Shown: positions 1 through 9,952, counted from the stretch's first letter. The stretch is 64,000 nt of DNA from Cutibacterium equinum (GCF_028021195.1 NZ_CP115668.1:682001-746000), one strand, 5' to 3'. Notes: a model not told the origin generated them from the letters alone. A program made the numbers and translations.

Positions 1-832
1 CTGTCTGGGCTGGCAGGGGTTGCAGTCCGGTGGCGGCTGAGAACACCCAGGCAGACATCGTCGCTGCCAGGGTCAGTCCGATGGAATACGTCGCCCGGCT
101 CAGCCCGGCCGTGAAGTCCATTCTGACCATGTCGAGGATCGAGGTGATCATCGGGAAGCCGGGCACCAGGAACAGTAGGGAGGCGACGTAGCCGGGGCCG
201 TGGATGGTGTGCAGGCCGGTTGCGGTCAACAGGTCAGCGAGGAGCAGGTAGACCAGACAGGCCGCAGCGGATGCGAGGGCAGCGATCGCGAATTGGTTGA
301 GCCAGCGTCGGTTGAGGCGGCCGCGCACGAACTGTCCGACCGAGGCTGCTACCAGGACGACGAGAGAATCGGCCAGGGAGAACTTGTTGAGGATGGCGAA
401 CCCGGCGCAGGCGACTCCGCCAGCCAGGACGGTCTGCCACTCGGCCCATTTCGGCCGGACGTTGCGTGAGATGTGGTCCAGCCGTGATTCCAGGTCACGT
501 CCTGTGGTGCCCGCTGGCAGGTTATGGGCCAGATCTTCCAAGGCCGCGATCCGGGAGGAATCGACGCGGACCCGGTACACCTCGCGGGCGACGGTGCGGA
601 AGTTGTCCCCGCGATGGGCGGTCGCGGTGATCTCGGTGAGACCGACCGTCGCGTCGATACGGTCCATGCCGAGGGCCCGGCCGGCGTCCGACATGGCTCT
701 CTTCACCCGGTAGGACCCGGTACCTGATGACAGCAGCATTGACCCCAGCCGGATGACGGCCTCGGTGTCATCGACGGACTCGCGGTCGTCTCGCAGGTCG
801 TCGGCGTGGTTCGGGGAGTCAGTGCTTGTCAC
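1..832 (-). CDS. Threonine/serine exporter family protein (ThrE), partial at the left edge
   Basis: The frame opens at a GTG at 832 and runs off the window after about 277 residues, so the C-terminal part is missing. ThrE-type proteins are inner-membrane carriers that export threonine and serine. The N-terminal 125 or so residues are soluble and match the DUF1212 half of the family (EAVIRLGSMLLSSGTGSYRVK near the start). Hydrophobic segments begin around residue 135, and the family signature LFLVPGFPMITSILDM is present around residues 220-240. The start lies 6 nt past the stop of the nif3-like gene, on the same strand, which suggests co-transcription. Family identity is firm; the substrate is inferred from the family name only. 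Confidence 0.85.
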   Translation of the reverse strand, partial: MTSTDSPNHADDLRDDRESVDDTEAVIRLGSMLLSSGTGSYRVKRAMSDAGRALGMDRIDATVGLTEITATAHRGDNFRTVAREVYRVRVDSSRIAALEDLAHNLPAGTTGRDLESRLDHISRNVRPKWAEWQTVLAGGVACAGFAILNKFSLADSLVVLVAASVGQFVRGRLNRRWLNQFAIAALASAAACLVYLLLADLLTATGLHTIHGPGYVASLLFLVPGFPMITSILDMVRMDFTAGLSRATYSIGLTLAATMSAWVFSAATGLQPLPAQT

Positions 833-838
833 GTACGT

Positions 839-2014
839 CTATTGTGCCACTGCGGCTCCGATGGTCCACGGGTCGGTTCGAATGCCCAGATCCCGACACG
901 GCAGGCCGAGTTCTTCGTGGAGTCGTCGTGCCACGTCTGCGCACCAGGGCGACTCGGAGGCCCAATGAGCGGTGTCGATGAGGGCTGGCCCTCCGGCTCT
1001 CAGGTGCTCGTCGGCAGGGTGATGGCGCAGGTCGCTGGTGAGGTAGACGTCGGCGCCGCTGGCTGCTGCGGCCTCGAGGAGGGAATCCCCCGCCCCGGAG
1101 CACAGCGCCACAGTGGCCACCGGTTGGTCCGGGTTTCCCGCGGCCCGCACTCCCCAAACGGTGCGGGGGAGACGCTCGACCACCCGCTGGGTGAAGGAAC
1201 GCAGGGTCATCGGTTCATCGAGGTGGCCGACGCGACCGATTCCTGGGGTGGTGGGGCCGGGACGGGTTCCGCAGTCGACGGTCGTCACGTCGTAGGCGGG
1301 CACGTCATAGGGATGAGCAGCGATGAGAGCTGAGCGCACAGAGGAGCGCGCCGAGGTGGGGGCGACGACATGGATGCGCACCTCCTCGACGGTTTCGACC
1401 TCATTGATGTCTCCCAGGGTGGGGTGGGAGCCATCGAGGGGACGGAACTGGCCGCGTCCGACCGTCTCAAAACTGCACTGGTCATAACCGTCGAATCGGC
1501 CGGCTCCGGCGTCGAAGAGGGCGTGGCGGAGTGTCTCGGCAGAGGAGACGGGGACCTGCACTCCCCACAGATCCACGGTCTGGGTGACGGGTTCCAGGGG
1601 GCGCTCAACGATGACACCAAGGAGTCGTGCAAGAACGTCATTGACCCCGCCGACGGCGGCGTCGGCGTTGGTGTGAGCGCTCATGAGGGCGATGCGGTGG
1701 CGGATGAGGCGGTGGATGATGCGTCCCTTGGCGGTGTCGGCAGCCACGGATGTAGCTCCCCGCATGAGAAGTGGGTGGTGGACGACGAGCATGTCCGCAT
1801 GGGCTTCGATGGCGGCGTCGACGACGGCATCGGTGGCCTCCAATGCACAGACGACGGTCTTGACGGTGTCGTCAGGATCTCCGCACACCAGACCGGGGGC
1901 GTCCCATGACGCGGCCAGGGATGGCGGATACCACTGGTCGAGGAGATCACGGACCCGGCCAACGGTCACACAGACGTCAGTGGAGGTGCCGGTGTGGGAT
2001 GTCTCAGCTGCCAT
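839..2014 (-). CDS. Nif3-like dinuclear metal center protein (GTP cyclohydrolase I type 2 / YbgI family)
   Basis: A 391-residue Nif3 family protein with two halves of the metal-binding fold separated by an insert, as is common in actinobacteria. Metal ligands are visible as HHPLLMRG and HTNADAAVGG in the N-terminal half and as TSDLRHHPADEH plus CSGAGDSLLEAA in the C-terminal half. I chose the ATG at 2014 because the frame upstream of it runs into the divergent lipoprotein gene and has no family similarity. The family forms toroidal hexamers with a two-metal site; its cellular reaction is still uncertain, so database names such as GTP cyclohydrolase should be treated cautiously. It is divergent from the lipoprotein at 2037, with only 22 bp between the starts. 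Confidence 0.88.
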   Translation of the reverse strand: MAAETSHTGTSTDVCVTVGRVRDLLDQWYPPSLAASWDAPGLVCGDPDDTVKTVVCALEATDAVVDAAIEAHADMLVVHHPLLMRGATSVAADTAKGRIIHRLIRHRIALMSAHTNADAAVGGVNDVLARLLGVIVERPLEPVTQTVDLWGVQVPVSSAETLRHALFDAGAGRFDGYDQCSFETVGRGQFRPLDGSHPTLGDINEVETVEEVRIHVVAPTSARSSVRSALIAAHPYDVPAYDVTTVDCGTRPGPTTPGIGRVGHLDEPMTLRSFTQRVVERLPRTVWGVRAAGNPDQPVATVALCSGAGDSLLEAAAASGADVYLTSDLRHHPADEHLRAGGPALIDTAHWASESPWCADVARRLHEELGLPCRDLGIRTDPWTIGAAVAQ

Positions 2015-2036
2015 GAGTTCACGGTAGCTTGAGGGT

Positions 2037-2663
2037 ATGACTGTTCGCCGACCAGTGACGATGTTTGTGTGCCTGGCTGCCGTCGTGGCCGCAGCAGGGT
2101 GTGCTGAGAAAACCCCGACCGTTGCCGACATCGCGAATCAGCCCGGGGCGACGCCGATTGTCAATTCGGTTCCTCCTCAGCCGGTGCGCGCGAAGCCGTC
2201 GACGGCTGCCTCCAGCCCGAACACCATGGCTGTGCCGGTGTGCAAGGGTTCGACTGCCTCCGTTGAGATGTCCCCGGTGAAGGTGACAGACGAGGGGAAC
2301 TCCGTCGAGGTGATCGTTCGCAACTGCGCCGAGAAACCATTGACTTTGCCTTCGGTGCCGAAGATCACGGTCACCTCTGATGGCTCTGCTGTCAAGGCCA
2401 CGTGGCAATCTCAGGGGATCGTCCCAGGACAATTGCTGACGGGGATGTGGCGCAAGGTCACCTTGTCGTGGCCTGGGCAAGGGAGCTGTGGTTCCCACCG
2501 CCAGGTCATGTCCGTTGAGATTGCCGGTGACACCGTCAGCCAAGAGGGTTGCATCGTACCCATGGTGAAGCCGTCGGCGACGCCGAGTCCGGGAGACGAT
2601 GAGAGCCCCGAGCAGACGGAATCTCCCAAGCCCGTCCTCGGATCGGTCGTGTGGTCAGGATGA
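2037..2663 (+). CDS. Putative lipoprotein, DUF4232-like (copy 1 of a tandem pair)
   Basis: A 208-residue secreted protein. It has a short basic N-terminus, a hydrophobic segment and a lipobox (VVAAAGCAEK), so it is probably lipid-anchored at Cys22. The mature part carries a linker to about residue 60, then a beta-rich domain with spaced cysteines: VCKGSTASVEM, IVRNCAEKPLTLP, GSCGSHRQV and QEGCIVP. The pattern resembles the DUF4232 family of actinobacterial exported proteins. The C-terminal 30 residues are Pro/Ser/Glu rich. The next gene is clearly a paralogue (same N-C-x5-LP and W-x3-G-x-C-x2-R arrangement). No function can be assigned. Confidence 0.75.
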   Translation: MTVRRPVTMFVCLAAVVAAAGCAEKTPTVADIANQPGATPIVNSVPPQPVRAKPSTAASSPNTMAVPVCKGSTASVEMSPVKVTDEGNSVEVIVRNCAEKPLTLPSVPKITVTSDGSAVKATWQSQGIVPGQLLTGMWRKVTLSWPGQGSCGSHRQVMSVEIAGDTVSQEGCIVPMVKPSATPSPGDDESPEQTESPKPVLGSVVWSG

Positions 2664-2728
2664 TGACCGTTCTGTCAGCGTGATGACACGACGCAGCAGG
2701 TGTCAAGGATGATCGTGGTAGGGATCGG

Positions 2729-3367
2729 ATGAGGGTGTGGCGTGCGGTTGCGGTGGCGGTTGCAGCCACGGTCGTGGCATCGGGGTGTTCACGACCGATC
2801 CCGGCGACTCCCGAAGCTGTCGTACCCACCTCGTCGATGACGTCGACGCCGACGTATTCGCCGCGTCCTCACCCTGCGCCGAGCATCTCCGCGCAGCGGG
2901 TGACTCACGATGGCGAGGCGCAGAGTGCGCTGACATGTCGGCGGGGCGAGAAGGTTGCGATGGGGTTTGGCGGCGTTGAAGCGGCTCTGGGATCACGAGT
3001 GACGTGGCTCACGATCCGTAATTGCAGCCATTCGACGATAACCCTGCCGGTCATGCCGACATTGCGCCAGAGTTCTGAAGCGGGGGTGGTCGTGCCGGTG
3101 ACATGGAAGCCCTACGACCCCAAGGTCGCACCCAAACGTCTGGCTCCCGGACAGCTCTCGAACTGGGAATTGTCTTGGCATACCAATGGTAATTGCAGGC
3201 ACCGGGGAGCACGGCGTCTCGTTGCAACGGTGGGGACGACGACGGCTGCTCTGGAAGGATGCCTGGATCTGGGAGGCTCCTACGCCCTGACCGACGAATC
3301 TTCCACCGGGCCGGATGGTTCCGACGCCGTCCCGGCAGCTGAGGGGACCGTGCGGTTGCTGGACTGA
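2729..3367 (+). CDS. Putative lipoprotein, DUF4232-like (copy 2 of a tandem pair)
   Basis: A 212-residue exported protein with a lipobox VVASGCSRP and the same layout as the preceding gene: Pro/Ser-rich linker, then a domain with cysteines in LTCRRGEKV, TIRNCSHSTITLP, NGNCRHRGAR and ALEGCLDLG. Sequence identity to copy 1 is modest outside these motifs, so the duplication is old. The gap between the two genes is 65 bp and both read the same way, so an operon is likely. The start is the ATG at 2729, preceded by TAGGG at suitable spacing. Function unknown; a cell-envelope location is inferred from the signal sequence. Confidence 0.75.
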   Translation: MRVWRAVAVAVAATVVASGCSRPIPATPEAVVPTSSMTSTPTYSPRPHPAPSISAQRVTHDGEAQSALTCRRGEKVAMGFGGVEAALGSRVTWLTIRNCSHSTITLPVMPTLRQSSEAGVVVPVTWKPYDPKVAPKRLAPGQLSNWELSWHTNGNCRHRGARRLVATVGTTTAALEGCLDLGGSYALTDESSTGPDGSDAVPAAEGTVRLLD

Positions 3368-3419
3368 GGAGAACGGGCTCACGATTCGTGCCATGTTGGC
3401 ATGTCCAACCCAACTGGCT

Positions 3420-3467
3420 ATGACGCGCCGAGGGGGAGGGCCGAAGCCGTCCCCCTCGGCGCGTCAT
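3420..3467. terminator. Bidirectional hairpin between lipoprotein 2 and glnA
   Basis: An 18-bp perfect inverted repeat (arms 3420-3437 and 3450-3467, 12-nt loop) sits between two convergent genes, 14 nt past the glnA stop. One arm reads ATGACGCGCCGAGGGGGA. It has no long T tract, so termination strength is inferred from the stem alone. Confidence 0.75.
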
Positions 3468-3481
3468 AAGATCACGTCGAC

Positions 3482-4903
3482 TCAGATGTCGTAGTACAGG
3501 TCGAACTCGTAGGGATGCGGACGCTGCTGCAGAGCAGCCAGGTCACCACGCTTGAGCTCAATCCAGGTCTCGATGAGATCCGGGGTGAACACGTCACCGG
3601 CAAGGAGGAACTCGTGATCGTCCTCGAGGTGGTCGAGGACGGCGCCGAGGCTGCCAGGAACGTGATCCATGGCGGCGTGCTCCTCCGGGGGCAGCTCGTA
3701 AATGTCCTTGTCAACCGGGGCCGGCGGCTCAATCTTGTTCTGGATGCCGTCCAGGCCAGCGAGCAGCAGGGCGGCGAAGGCCATGTAGGGGTTGGCCGAG
3801 GGATCGGGGCAGCGGAACTCGACACGCTTGGCCTTCGGGTTCGGGCCAGTGATCGGGATACGCATGCAGGCGGAGCGGTTGCGTTGGGAGTACACGAGAT
3901 TGACCGGGGCCTCGAAGCCCGGAACGAGGCGGTGGTAGGAGTTGGCCGACGGGTTGGTGAAGGCCAGCAGCGACGGGGCGTGCTTGAGGATGCCGCCGAT
4001 GTAGTAACGAGCCATGTCCGACAACTGCGCGTAGCCGGACTCGTCGAAGAAGAGAGGATCGCCGTTCTTCCACAGCGAGGAGTGGACGTGCATGCCCGAC
4101 CCGTTGTCACCAAAGATCGGTTTCGGCATGAAGGTCGCCGTCTTGCCATGCTGCCAGGCAACGTTCTTGACGATGTACTTGAACTTCATGACGTCATCTG
4201 CTGCGTAGGACAGGGTGTTGAAACGCCAGTTGATCTCGGCCTGGCCAGCGGTGCCGACCTCGTGGTGGGCGCGCTCGACCTTCATGCCGAGGCTCTCCAT
4301 GATGGTGACGATCTCGTCACGCAGATCACCGAAGTGGTCGGTGGGGGCCACCGGGAAGTAACCGCCCTTGTACTTTACCTTGTAACCACGGTTGCCGCCG
4401 TCCTCGGTGCGTCCGGTGTTCCAGGCGCCAGCCTCGGAGTCAATGGAGTAGTACGAGGTGTTCTGACGAGTGTCGAAGCGAATGTCGTCGAAGACGTAGA
4501 ACTCGGCCTCGGGAGCGAAGAAAGCAGTGTCGGCGATGCCGGTGGAGGCGAGGTAGGCCTCGGCCTTGCGCGCGATGTTACGGGGGTCGCGGCTGTAGGC
4601 CTCCTTGGTGATCGGGTCGTGGACGTTGAAGTTCACGATGAGCGTCTTGTGCTCGCGGAACGGGTCGACCCAGGCGGTCGTCGGGTCGGGCAGCAGGGCC
4701 ATGTCCGACTCGTTGATCTTCTGGAAGCCCCGGATGGAGGATCCGTCGAAGGCCAGACCGTTCTCGTACTGGTCCTTGTCGAACTCTCGGGCGGGGACGG
4801 TGAAGTGCTGCATGACACCGATGAGGTCACAGAAGCGGACATCGATCATCTCGATGCCTTCCTCCTTGACATAGGCGAGCAGGTCGTCGGGACCTTCGAA
4901 CAT
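3482..4903 (-). CDS. glnA: Glutamine synthetase, type I
   Basis: A 473-residue GSI enzyme that condenses ammonia with glutamate using ATP. The N-terminal beta-grasp domain ends near FDGSSIRGF, and the catalytic domain shows EAEFYVFD, the [13 protein letters not shown] loop, NRSACMRIP and [13 protein letters not shown]. The tyrosine of IYELPPEE (about Tyr402) matches the adenylylation site used by GlnE, so covalent control is expected. The start is an ATG with GGAGGAAAG just upstream. A GlnR-type box lies 72 nt upstream (4975-4990). The lone placement next to an RDD membrane protein repeats the mycobacterial glnA1 neighbourhood. Length and all key residues are normal. Confidence 0.97.
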   Translation of the reverse strand: MFEGPDDLLAYVKEEGIEMIDVRFCDLIGVMQHFTVPAREFDKDQYENGLAFDGSSIRGFQKINESDMALLPDPTTAWVDPFREHKTLIVNFNVHDPITKEAYSRDPRNIARKAEAYLASTGIADTAFFAPEAEFYVFDDIRFDTRQNTSYYSIDSEAGAWNTGRTEDGGNRGYKVKYKGGYFPVAPTDHFGDLRDEIVTIMESLGMKVERAHHEVGTAGQAEINWRFNTLSYAADDVMKFKYIVKNVAWQHGKTATFMPKPIFGDNGSGMHVHSSLWKNGDPLFFDESGYAQLSDMARYYIGGILKHAPSLLAFTNPSANSYHRLVPGFEAPVNLVYSQRNRSACMRIPITGPNPKAKRVEFRCPDPSANPYMAFAALLLAGLDGIQNKIEPPAPVDKDIYELPPEEHAAMDHVPGSLGAVLDHLEDDHEFLLAGDVFTPDLIETWIELKRGDLAALQQRPHPYEFDLYYDI

Positions 4904-4974
4904 CTTTCCTCCATCAACACGACTGGTGATGTCTTCACGGTAGTTCCTGCGCGTTGCTCAGCCGTCACCGTTGT

Positions 4975-4990
4975 GTTTCGAGCGTGTAAC
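4975..4990 (-). promoter_or_regulatory. GlnR-type operator upstream of glnA
   Basis: Read on the minus strand the site is GTTACACGCTCGAAAC, an exact fit to the actinobacterial GlnR pattern gTnAC-N6-GaAAc. It lies 72 nt upstream of the glnA start, in the 112-bp gap shared with the divergent RDD gene. This suggests nitrogen-responsive control of glnA. GlnR itself is not in this window. Confidence 0.6.
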
Positions 4991-5015
4991 AGGTGCTACC
5001 GGTAGGATTCACCGG

Positions 5016-5438
5016 GTGAGTGGAACCGAGGCAGCGCCAGGCACCTCGATCGGGCTTCCTGCGCAAGGGCGCGGGTCGCTGGCGAGTTGGGGCAAGCGCA
5101 GCGGTGCCCTCATCGTTGACTGGGGAGCATCCATGGTGCTGGCCAGTGTTCTCTTCGGGCCCGCAGTGATTCGCGGTGGAGGCTGGCGGATGTGGATGCC
5201 GATGGCGGTCTTCTTCGTCGAGTCGGTCCTGTTCACCGGGATGGCAGGTGGGTCCTTCGGCCAGATCGTCGCCCGGGTGGCCGTGGTCCGACTCGATGAC
5301 CTCAGCCCCATCGGATGGTGGCGAGCGATCGTCCGCACAGCGATGAAGTGCCTCGTCATCCCCGCCCTTGTCATCGGTGCGGAAAGGCGGGGTCTCGACG
5401 ATCTCGTGCTGGGTACCGTCGTTGTCAATCGCAAGTGA
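5016..5438 (+). CDS. RDD family membrane protein
   Basis: A 140-residue protein with the RDD fold: an Arg-Asp element near the first helix (KRSGALIVDWGASM) and two further hydrophobic segments (WRMWMPMAVFFVESVLFTGM and the C-terminal half). The charged stretch GGSFGQIVARVAVVRLDD is typical of the family. I chose the GTG at 5016 because upstream codons lie in the glnA control region. RDD proteins are small membrane proteins whose role is mostly unknown; one next to glnA is conserved in actinobacteria. The stop is 5 nt from the start of the glycosyltransferase, so the two are probably co-transcribed. Confidence 0.8.
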   Translation: MSGTEAAPGTSIGLPAQGRGSLASWGKRSGALIVDWGASMVLASVLFGPAVIRGGGWRMWMPMAVFFVESVLFTGMAGGSFGQIVARVAVVRLDDLSPIGWWRAIVRTAMKCLVIPALVIGAERRGLDDLVLGTVVVNRK

Positions 5439-5443
5439 GTGAT

Positions 5444-6556
5444 ATGCGCGTCATGGTGTTGTCGCGGGGGATTCCGAGCCCGGAAGCTCCGCTGCGAGGA
5501 ATCTTCGAGTACGACCAGGCGGTTGCGCTGCGCTATCAGGGCCATGATGTGGTTCTGGCCGTCCTCGACGCGCGTTCGGCCCGCCATTGGCGCAGGTTCG
5601 GGACCCGCATCGAACATGCCGTGGAACGCGACGACGGCATCACCGTCGTGAGGATGGACGTCCCGGTGGGGGCCGTGTCCGCGCGAACCGATCATCGTGT
5701 CCACGCCTGGGCTGTGCGACGACTTCACCGAAGGGTGACCTCGGAGTGGGGAACACCCGACGTCGTCCATGCCCATTTCGCACGATTCGCCGCTGCTGCA
5801 GCCCGCGCCCAGTTGCCCGAGCCGCTGGTGTGGACCGAACATGACTCCCATCTGGCCAACCCTGACCGGCGCCTGACCGAGGACATGTCCGTGGCCGGGG
5901 ACAGGGCCGACGCGGTCGTCAGTGTGTCCCAGAGTCTGAGCTCGCAGCTGGCAACCCATGGGATCACCTCGACGGTGATTCCCAACATCGTCGACGTCGA
6001 GCTCTTTGACCGTCCGGCCCGCGCCCATGAGGCCACGGTGGTGGTCAGCGTCGCCACCCTCAATCCAGGCAAGGGAATGGTCGATCTGGCCCATGCCGTC
6101 GAGAAGGTGCCCGGTGTCCAGCTGCGCATCATCGGGGATGGTCCACAACGCAGACAGTTGGAGGCCATTGCCGCCCACAACCCGAATGTTGTCGTGCTGG
6201 GTGCCCAGCCGCGCGAACGCATCGCCGAAGAGTTCGCGGGTGCCGACGCCTTCGCCCTGGCCTCTTACTCCGAGACCTTCGGGGTGGCCTGCGCCGAAGC
6301 GTTGGCAGCCGGGCTACCAGTCCTGACGACGGCCTCGGGCGGTCCCCAGGAGTTCATCGACGACAGCAATGGCATCGTCGTCCCGGTGGGAGACATTGAT
6401 GCGTTGGCAGACGGCCTGCAGCAGGTCCTCGGGCGATCGTGGGACCGCGCGGCGATCGCATGGCAGGCCCGCTCCCGATTCGCGGCTGGTCCCGTCGTCG
6501 ATCAATTGGAGACGGTGTACCGGCAGGCGATCTCCCGCCGGGCGACGACCGGTTGA
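5444..6556 (+). CDS. Glycosyltransferase family 4 (GT-B fold)
   Basis: A 370-residue retaining glycosyltransferase. The N-terminal acceptor domain starts with MRVMVLSRGIPSPEAPLRG; the donor domain begins near residue 200 (VVSVATLNPGKGM) and contains the E-x7-E signature (SETFGVACAEALAAG) followed by GLPVLTTASGG. This layout fits GT4 enzymes that use nucleotide sugars to build lipid-linked glycans or polysaccharide. Sugar and acceptor cannot be read from sequence. The start is the ATG at 5444, 5 nt after the RDD stop. The DedA gene follows after 23 bp in the same direction. Confidence 0.88.
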   Translation: MRVMVLSRGIPSPEAPLRGIFEYDQAVALRYQGHDVVLAVLDARSARHWRRFGTRIEHAVERDDGITVVRMDVPVGAVSARTDHRVHAWAVRRLHRRVTSEWGTPDVVHAHFARFAAAAARAQLPEPLVWTEHDSHLANPDRRLTEDMSVAGDRADAVVSVSQSLSSQLATHGITSTVIPNIVDVELFDRPARAHEATVVVSVATLNPGKGMVDLAHAVEKVPGVQLRIIGDGPQRRQLEAIAAHNPNVVVLGAQPRERIAEEFAGADAFALASYSETFGVACAEALAAGLPVLTTASGGPQEFIDDSNGIVVPVGDIDALADGLQQVLGRSWDRAAIAWQARSRFAAGPVVDQLETVYRQAISRRATTG

Positions 6557-6579
6557 GTCAGGATGGAAGACTGGCAGGT

Positions 6580-7188
6580 ATGAATCTGACCGCATGGATG
6601 GCGAGCGTCAACGGCGTCATCGCGGCCAATGCCTCCCATCCCTGGGTTGTTGCGGCGTTGTGGGGACTGTGCCTCATCGACGGGTTCTTCCCGCCCGTCC
6701 CCAGTGAATCCCTCGTCGTCGCCCTGGCAGCAGTGGGACGTCCCCGGTGGTGGCTCATCATCCCGGTGGCAGCTCTCGGTGCCATGTGTGGAGACAACAT
6801 CGCATACTGGATTGGGCGTCAGCTCGGCCACACCAAGTTTTTCACTGGTGGGCCGAAACGGCAGAAGACCGTCACCTGGGCCACTCACCAGCTTCGGGTG
6901 CGTGGGCCGCTGTGCATCTTGGTCGCCCGATACATCCCCGGCGGACGTGTCGTCGTCAACACCATGGCGGGGGCGACTCGCTTTTCGTATCGCGTCTTCC
7001 TGCCCATCGACGCACTGGCTGGGGTGTTGTGGGCTGGATATGCGACTGCGATCGGTGCCGGTGCGGCAACGTTCCTGGGTAACAACCACATTCTCGCGGC
7101 GACGGTGGGAATCATTGGTGCGATCGTCATCGGCGTCGTCCTGGACCAGATCCTGCGGCGAGTGATGCCCGCTCCGCAGAACGACTGA
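6580..7188 (+). CDS. DedA family membrane protein (SNARE-associated, PF09335)
   Basis: A 202-residue polytopic protein with the DedA hallmarks: an N-terminal re-entrant region with FFPPVPSE, GDNIAYWIGRQLG, and the loop ARYIPGGRVVVNTMAG that carries the conserved arginines. Four or five hydrophobic segments are visible. DedA proteins are now linked to lipid-carrier flipping (phosphatidylethanolamine and undecaprenyl phosphate in characterised members) and to membrane homeostasis. The start is the ATG at 6580; longer frames reach back into the glycosyltransferase. It ends just before a strong bidirectional terminator. Confidence 0.9.
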   Translation: MNLTAWMASVNGVIAANASHPWVVAALWGLCLIDGFFPPVPSESLVVALAAVGRPRWWLIIPVAALGAMCGDNIAYWIGRQLGHTKFFTGGPKRQKTVTWATHQLRVRGPLCILVARYIPGGRVVVNTMAGATRFSYRVFLPIDALAGVLWAGYATAIGAGAATFLGNNHILAATVGIIGAIVIGVVLDQILRRVMPAPQND

Positions 7189-7198
7189 GGCAACGCAG

Positions 7199-7230
7199 AC
7201 GACGCCCCCGGCTGGTGCCGGGGGCGTCGT
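7199..7230. terminator. Bidirectional hairpin between dedA and the PTS EIIC gene
   Basis: Perfect 14-bp stem (7199-7212 with 7217-7230, arm ACGACGCCCCCGGC) and a TGGT loop, located between convergent genes. It is 10 nt past the DedA stop and about 20 nt past the EIIC stop. Confidence 0.8.
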
Positions 7231-7251
7231 GTGAGACGGGAAAGGGTGGGA

Positions 7252-8640
<1,389 letters not shown>

Positions 8641-8701
8641 GGAGTTCCTCCGCAGTGAGTTCTCATGGTCCGAAGCCTTCACCCACGTCGGTCGGGCTTC
8701 A

Positions 8702-8749
8702 GGTGGTCCAGTCGAGTGGTATGGACCACTTGCTGAAGTACAGACCACT
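8702..8749. promoter_or_regulatory. Cluster of dre-like (DasR/NagR) operators upstream of EIIC and gntR
   Basis: The best site, AGTGGTATGGACCACT at 8715-8730, has perfect 6-bp arms identical to the DasR dre consensus arms. Two weaker matches flank it (8702-8717 and 8734-8749, each about 11 of 16 positions against AGTGGTCTAGACCACT). All lie in the 213-bp gap between the divergent EIIC and regulator genes. Confidence 0.7.
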
Positions 8750-8853
8750 CGGGCTGGTATGTCAAGATGTCGCGCAGTGTTTGTGAACGTCACCATTTTG
8801 GTGGGTTTCGTTTCCACTCGGTATCCGCGCTCGATCCGGGGCATAATCCACGC

Positions 8854-9579
8854 ATGAAGTACGTGACCGTGCGGGACTACCTCGTCAACCTCATCGACAC
8901 CCGCTTGTCGGTCGGCGACGTCGTTCCCAGCGAGCGTGAGCTTGCTGAGCATTTCGGGGTGTCACGGATGACGGTCCGCCAGGCGGTGGACTCGTTGGTC
9001 AGCAGTGGTCGGCTGGAACGTCGTCGGGGCAGTGGGACCTATGTCCGAGCTCCCAAGGTTGACGTGCAGTCGCGGATCTCGTCATTCAGCGAGGAGATGC
9101 GCCAGCGCGGCATGATTTCCGATACTCGGGTGCTGCGCGGGGAGGAACTCCCGGCAACCCCGGACGTTGCCGTCTGGCTGGGAATTGAGCCTGGAGAATC
9201 GGTCCACTTCATGTACCGGGTGCGGCTGGCCGACGGGGTTCCCATGGCAGTTGAGAGGACCTGGATCTCCACGCGAGTCATGCCGGACCTGTTGGCCAAT
9301 GGCGTACCCACGAGCGTTTACGGGGCCCTGGCGGAGGCTGGTCTGACCCCCACCTGGGGAGAGGACGCCATCGAGGCCGTCAGCGGTGATGCGGTGACCT
9401 GTGAGTTGTTGGAAATCCCGGTGGGATCGCCTGTGCTGGCCATCAACCGTCGTACCTACGCCGATGACCTTGCTGTGTGTTACTCCCGGTCCTGGTTCCG
9501 GGGTGACCGTTACAAACTGTGGGTACCGATCTCCGGGCCGCGCAGGACCTTGTATCCACCTCGAGGAGGTTCGCGATGA
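8854..9579 (+). CDS. GntR/HutC-family regulator with UTRA domain (DasR/NagR-like)
   Basis: A 241-residue repressor. The winged-helix DNA-binding domain (residues 1-70) reads VPSERELAEHFGVSRMTVRQAVDSL followed by RRRGSGTYV. The UTRA effector domain fills residues 85-235. Its placement between PTS genes with dre-type sites marks it as a likely GlcNAc regulon controller that senses amino-sugar phosphates. The chosen ATG at 8854 has no clear ribosome-binding site, and a CATAAT at 8842-8847 ends only 6 nt upstream, so a leaderless or very short-leader mRNA is possible. Its stop overlaps the start of the first EIIB gene (ATGA). Confidence 0.9.
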   Translation: MKYVTVRDYLVNLIDTRLSVGDVVPSERELAEHFGVSRMTVRQAVDSLVSSGRLERRRGSGTYVRAPKVDVQSRISSFSEEMRQRGMISDTRVLRGEELPATPDVAVWLGIEPGESVHFMYRVRLADGVPMAVERTWISTRVMPDLLANGVPTSVYGALAEAGLTPTWGEDAIEAVSGDAVTCELLEIPVGSPVLAINRRTYADDLAVCYSRSWFRGDRYKLWVPISGPRRTLYPPRGGSR

Positions 9580-9824
9580 AGCGTGTTGAACATATCTTGG
9601 CGGCATTGGGGGGAGTCGACAATGTGGTGTCGGTTGAGCCATGCGTGACTCGTCTGCGCTGTCAGGTTCGCGACTGCCAACAGGTCGACGAGCAGGAGCT
9701 GCGTCGCGCCGGCGTCCACGGCGTGACGGTGCAGGGGCACAGCGTCCAGGTGATCGTTGGGCCTGATGCGGATCTGCTGGTCTCCGACCTGGAGGATTTG
9801 TGGGGAGAAGATCACGATTCCTGA
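9576..9824 (+). CDS. Free-standing PTS EIIB domain protein, glucose family (copy 1)
   Basis: An 82-residue single-domain EIIB. The phosphorylated cysteine sits in VEPCVTRLRCQV, matching the glucose-family C-(I/V)-TRLR motif. It starts by a 4-nt overlap with the upstream regulator, so translation is probably coupled. It is the more divergent of the two EIIB genes here (extra cysteine in the motif, VDEQELRRAGVHG in place of the usual linker). A second EIIB with its own dre-like site follows at 9953. Confidence 0.85.
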   Translation: MKRVEHILAALGGVDNVVSVEPCVTRLRCQVRDCQQVDEQELRRAGVHGVTVQGHSVQVIVGPDADLLVSDLEDLWGEDHDS

Positions 9825-9864
9825 CTGCCTCTTGACATTCGGCAGCTCGATGGAGTTGGGTGTT

Positions 9865-9880
9865 AGTTGTCTGGACCACT
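9865..9880 (+). promoter_or_regulatory. dre-like operator upstream of the EIIB-EIIA pair
   Basis: AGTTGTCTGGACCACT matches 14 of 16 positions of the dre consensus. It lies 73 nt before the second EIIB start, in the 128-bp gap after the first EIIB gene, implying a separate regulated promoter for EIIB2-EIIA. Confidence 0.65.
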
Positions 9881-9952
9881 TGGAAGGTGGGCCAGTGTTT
9901 GTCGGGGATCTTCCATGGCGGAGGACATCTCGAACCAGAACAAGGAGACATC

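Noticed and set aside
839-2131. Longer Nif3 start at 2131
   Set aside because: The extra 39 residues overlap the divergent lipoprotein gene and do not look like Nif3 sequence; the ATG at 2014 is better.
3515-5005. A 496-codon open frame opposite glnA
   Set aside because: Antisense shadow of an intact glutamine synthetase; Val/Asp/Gly-rich composition without any fold signature.
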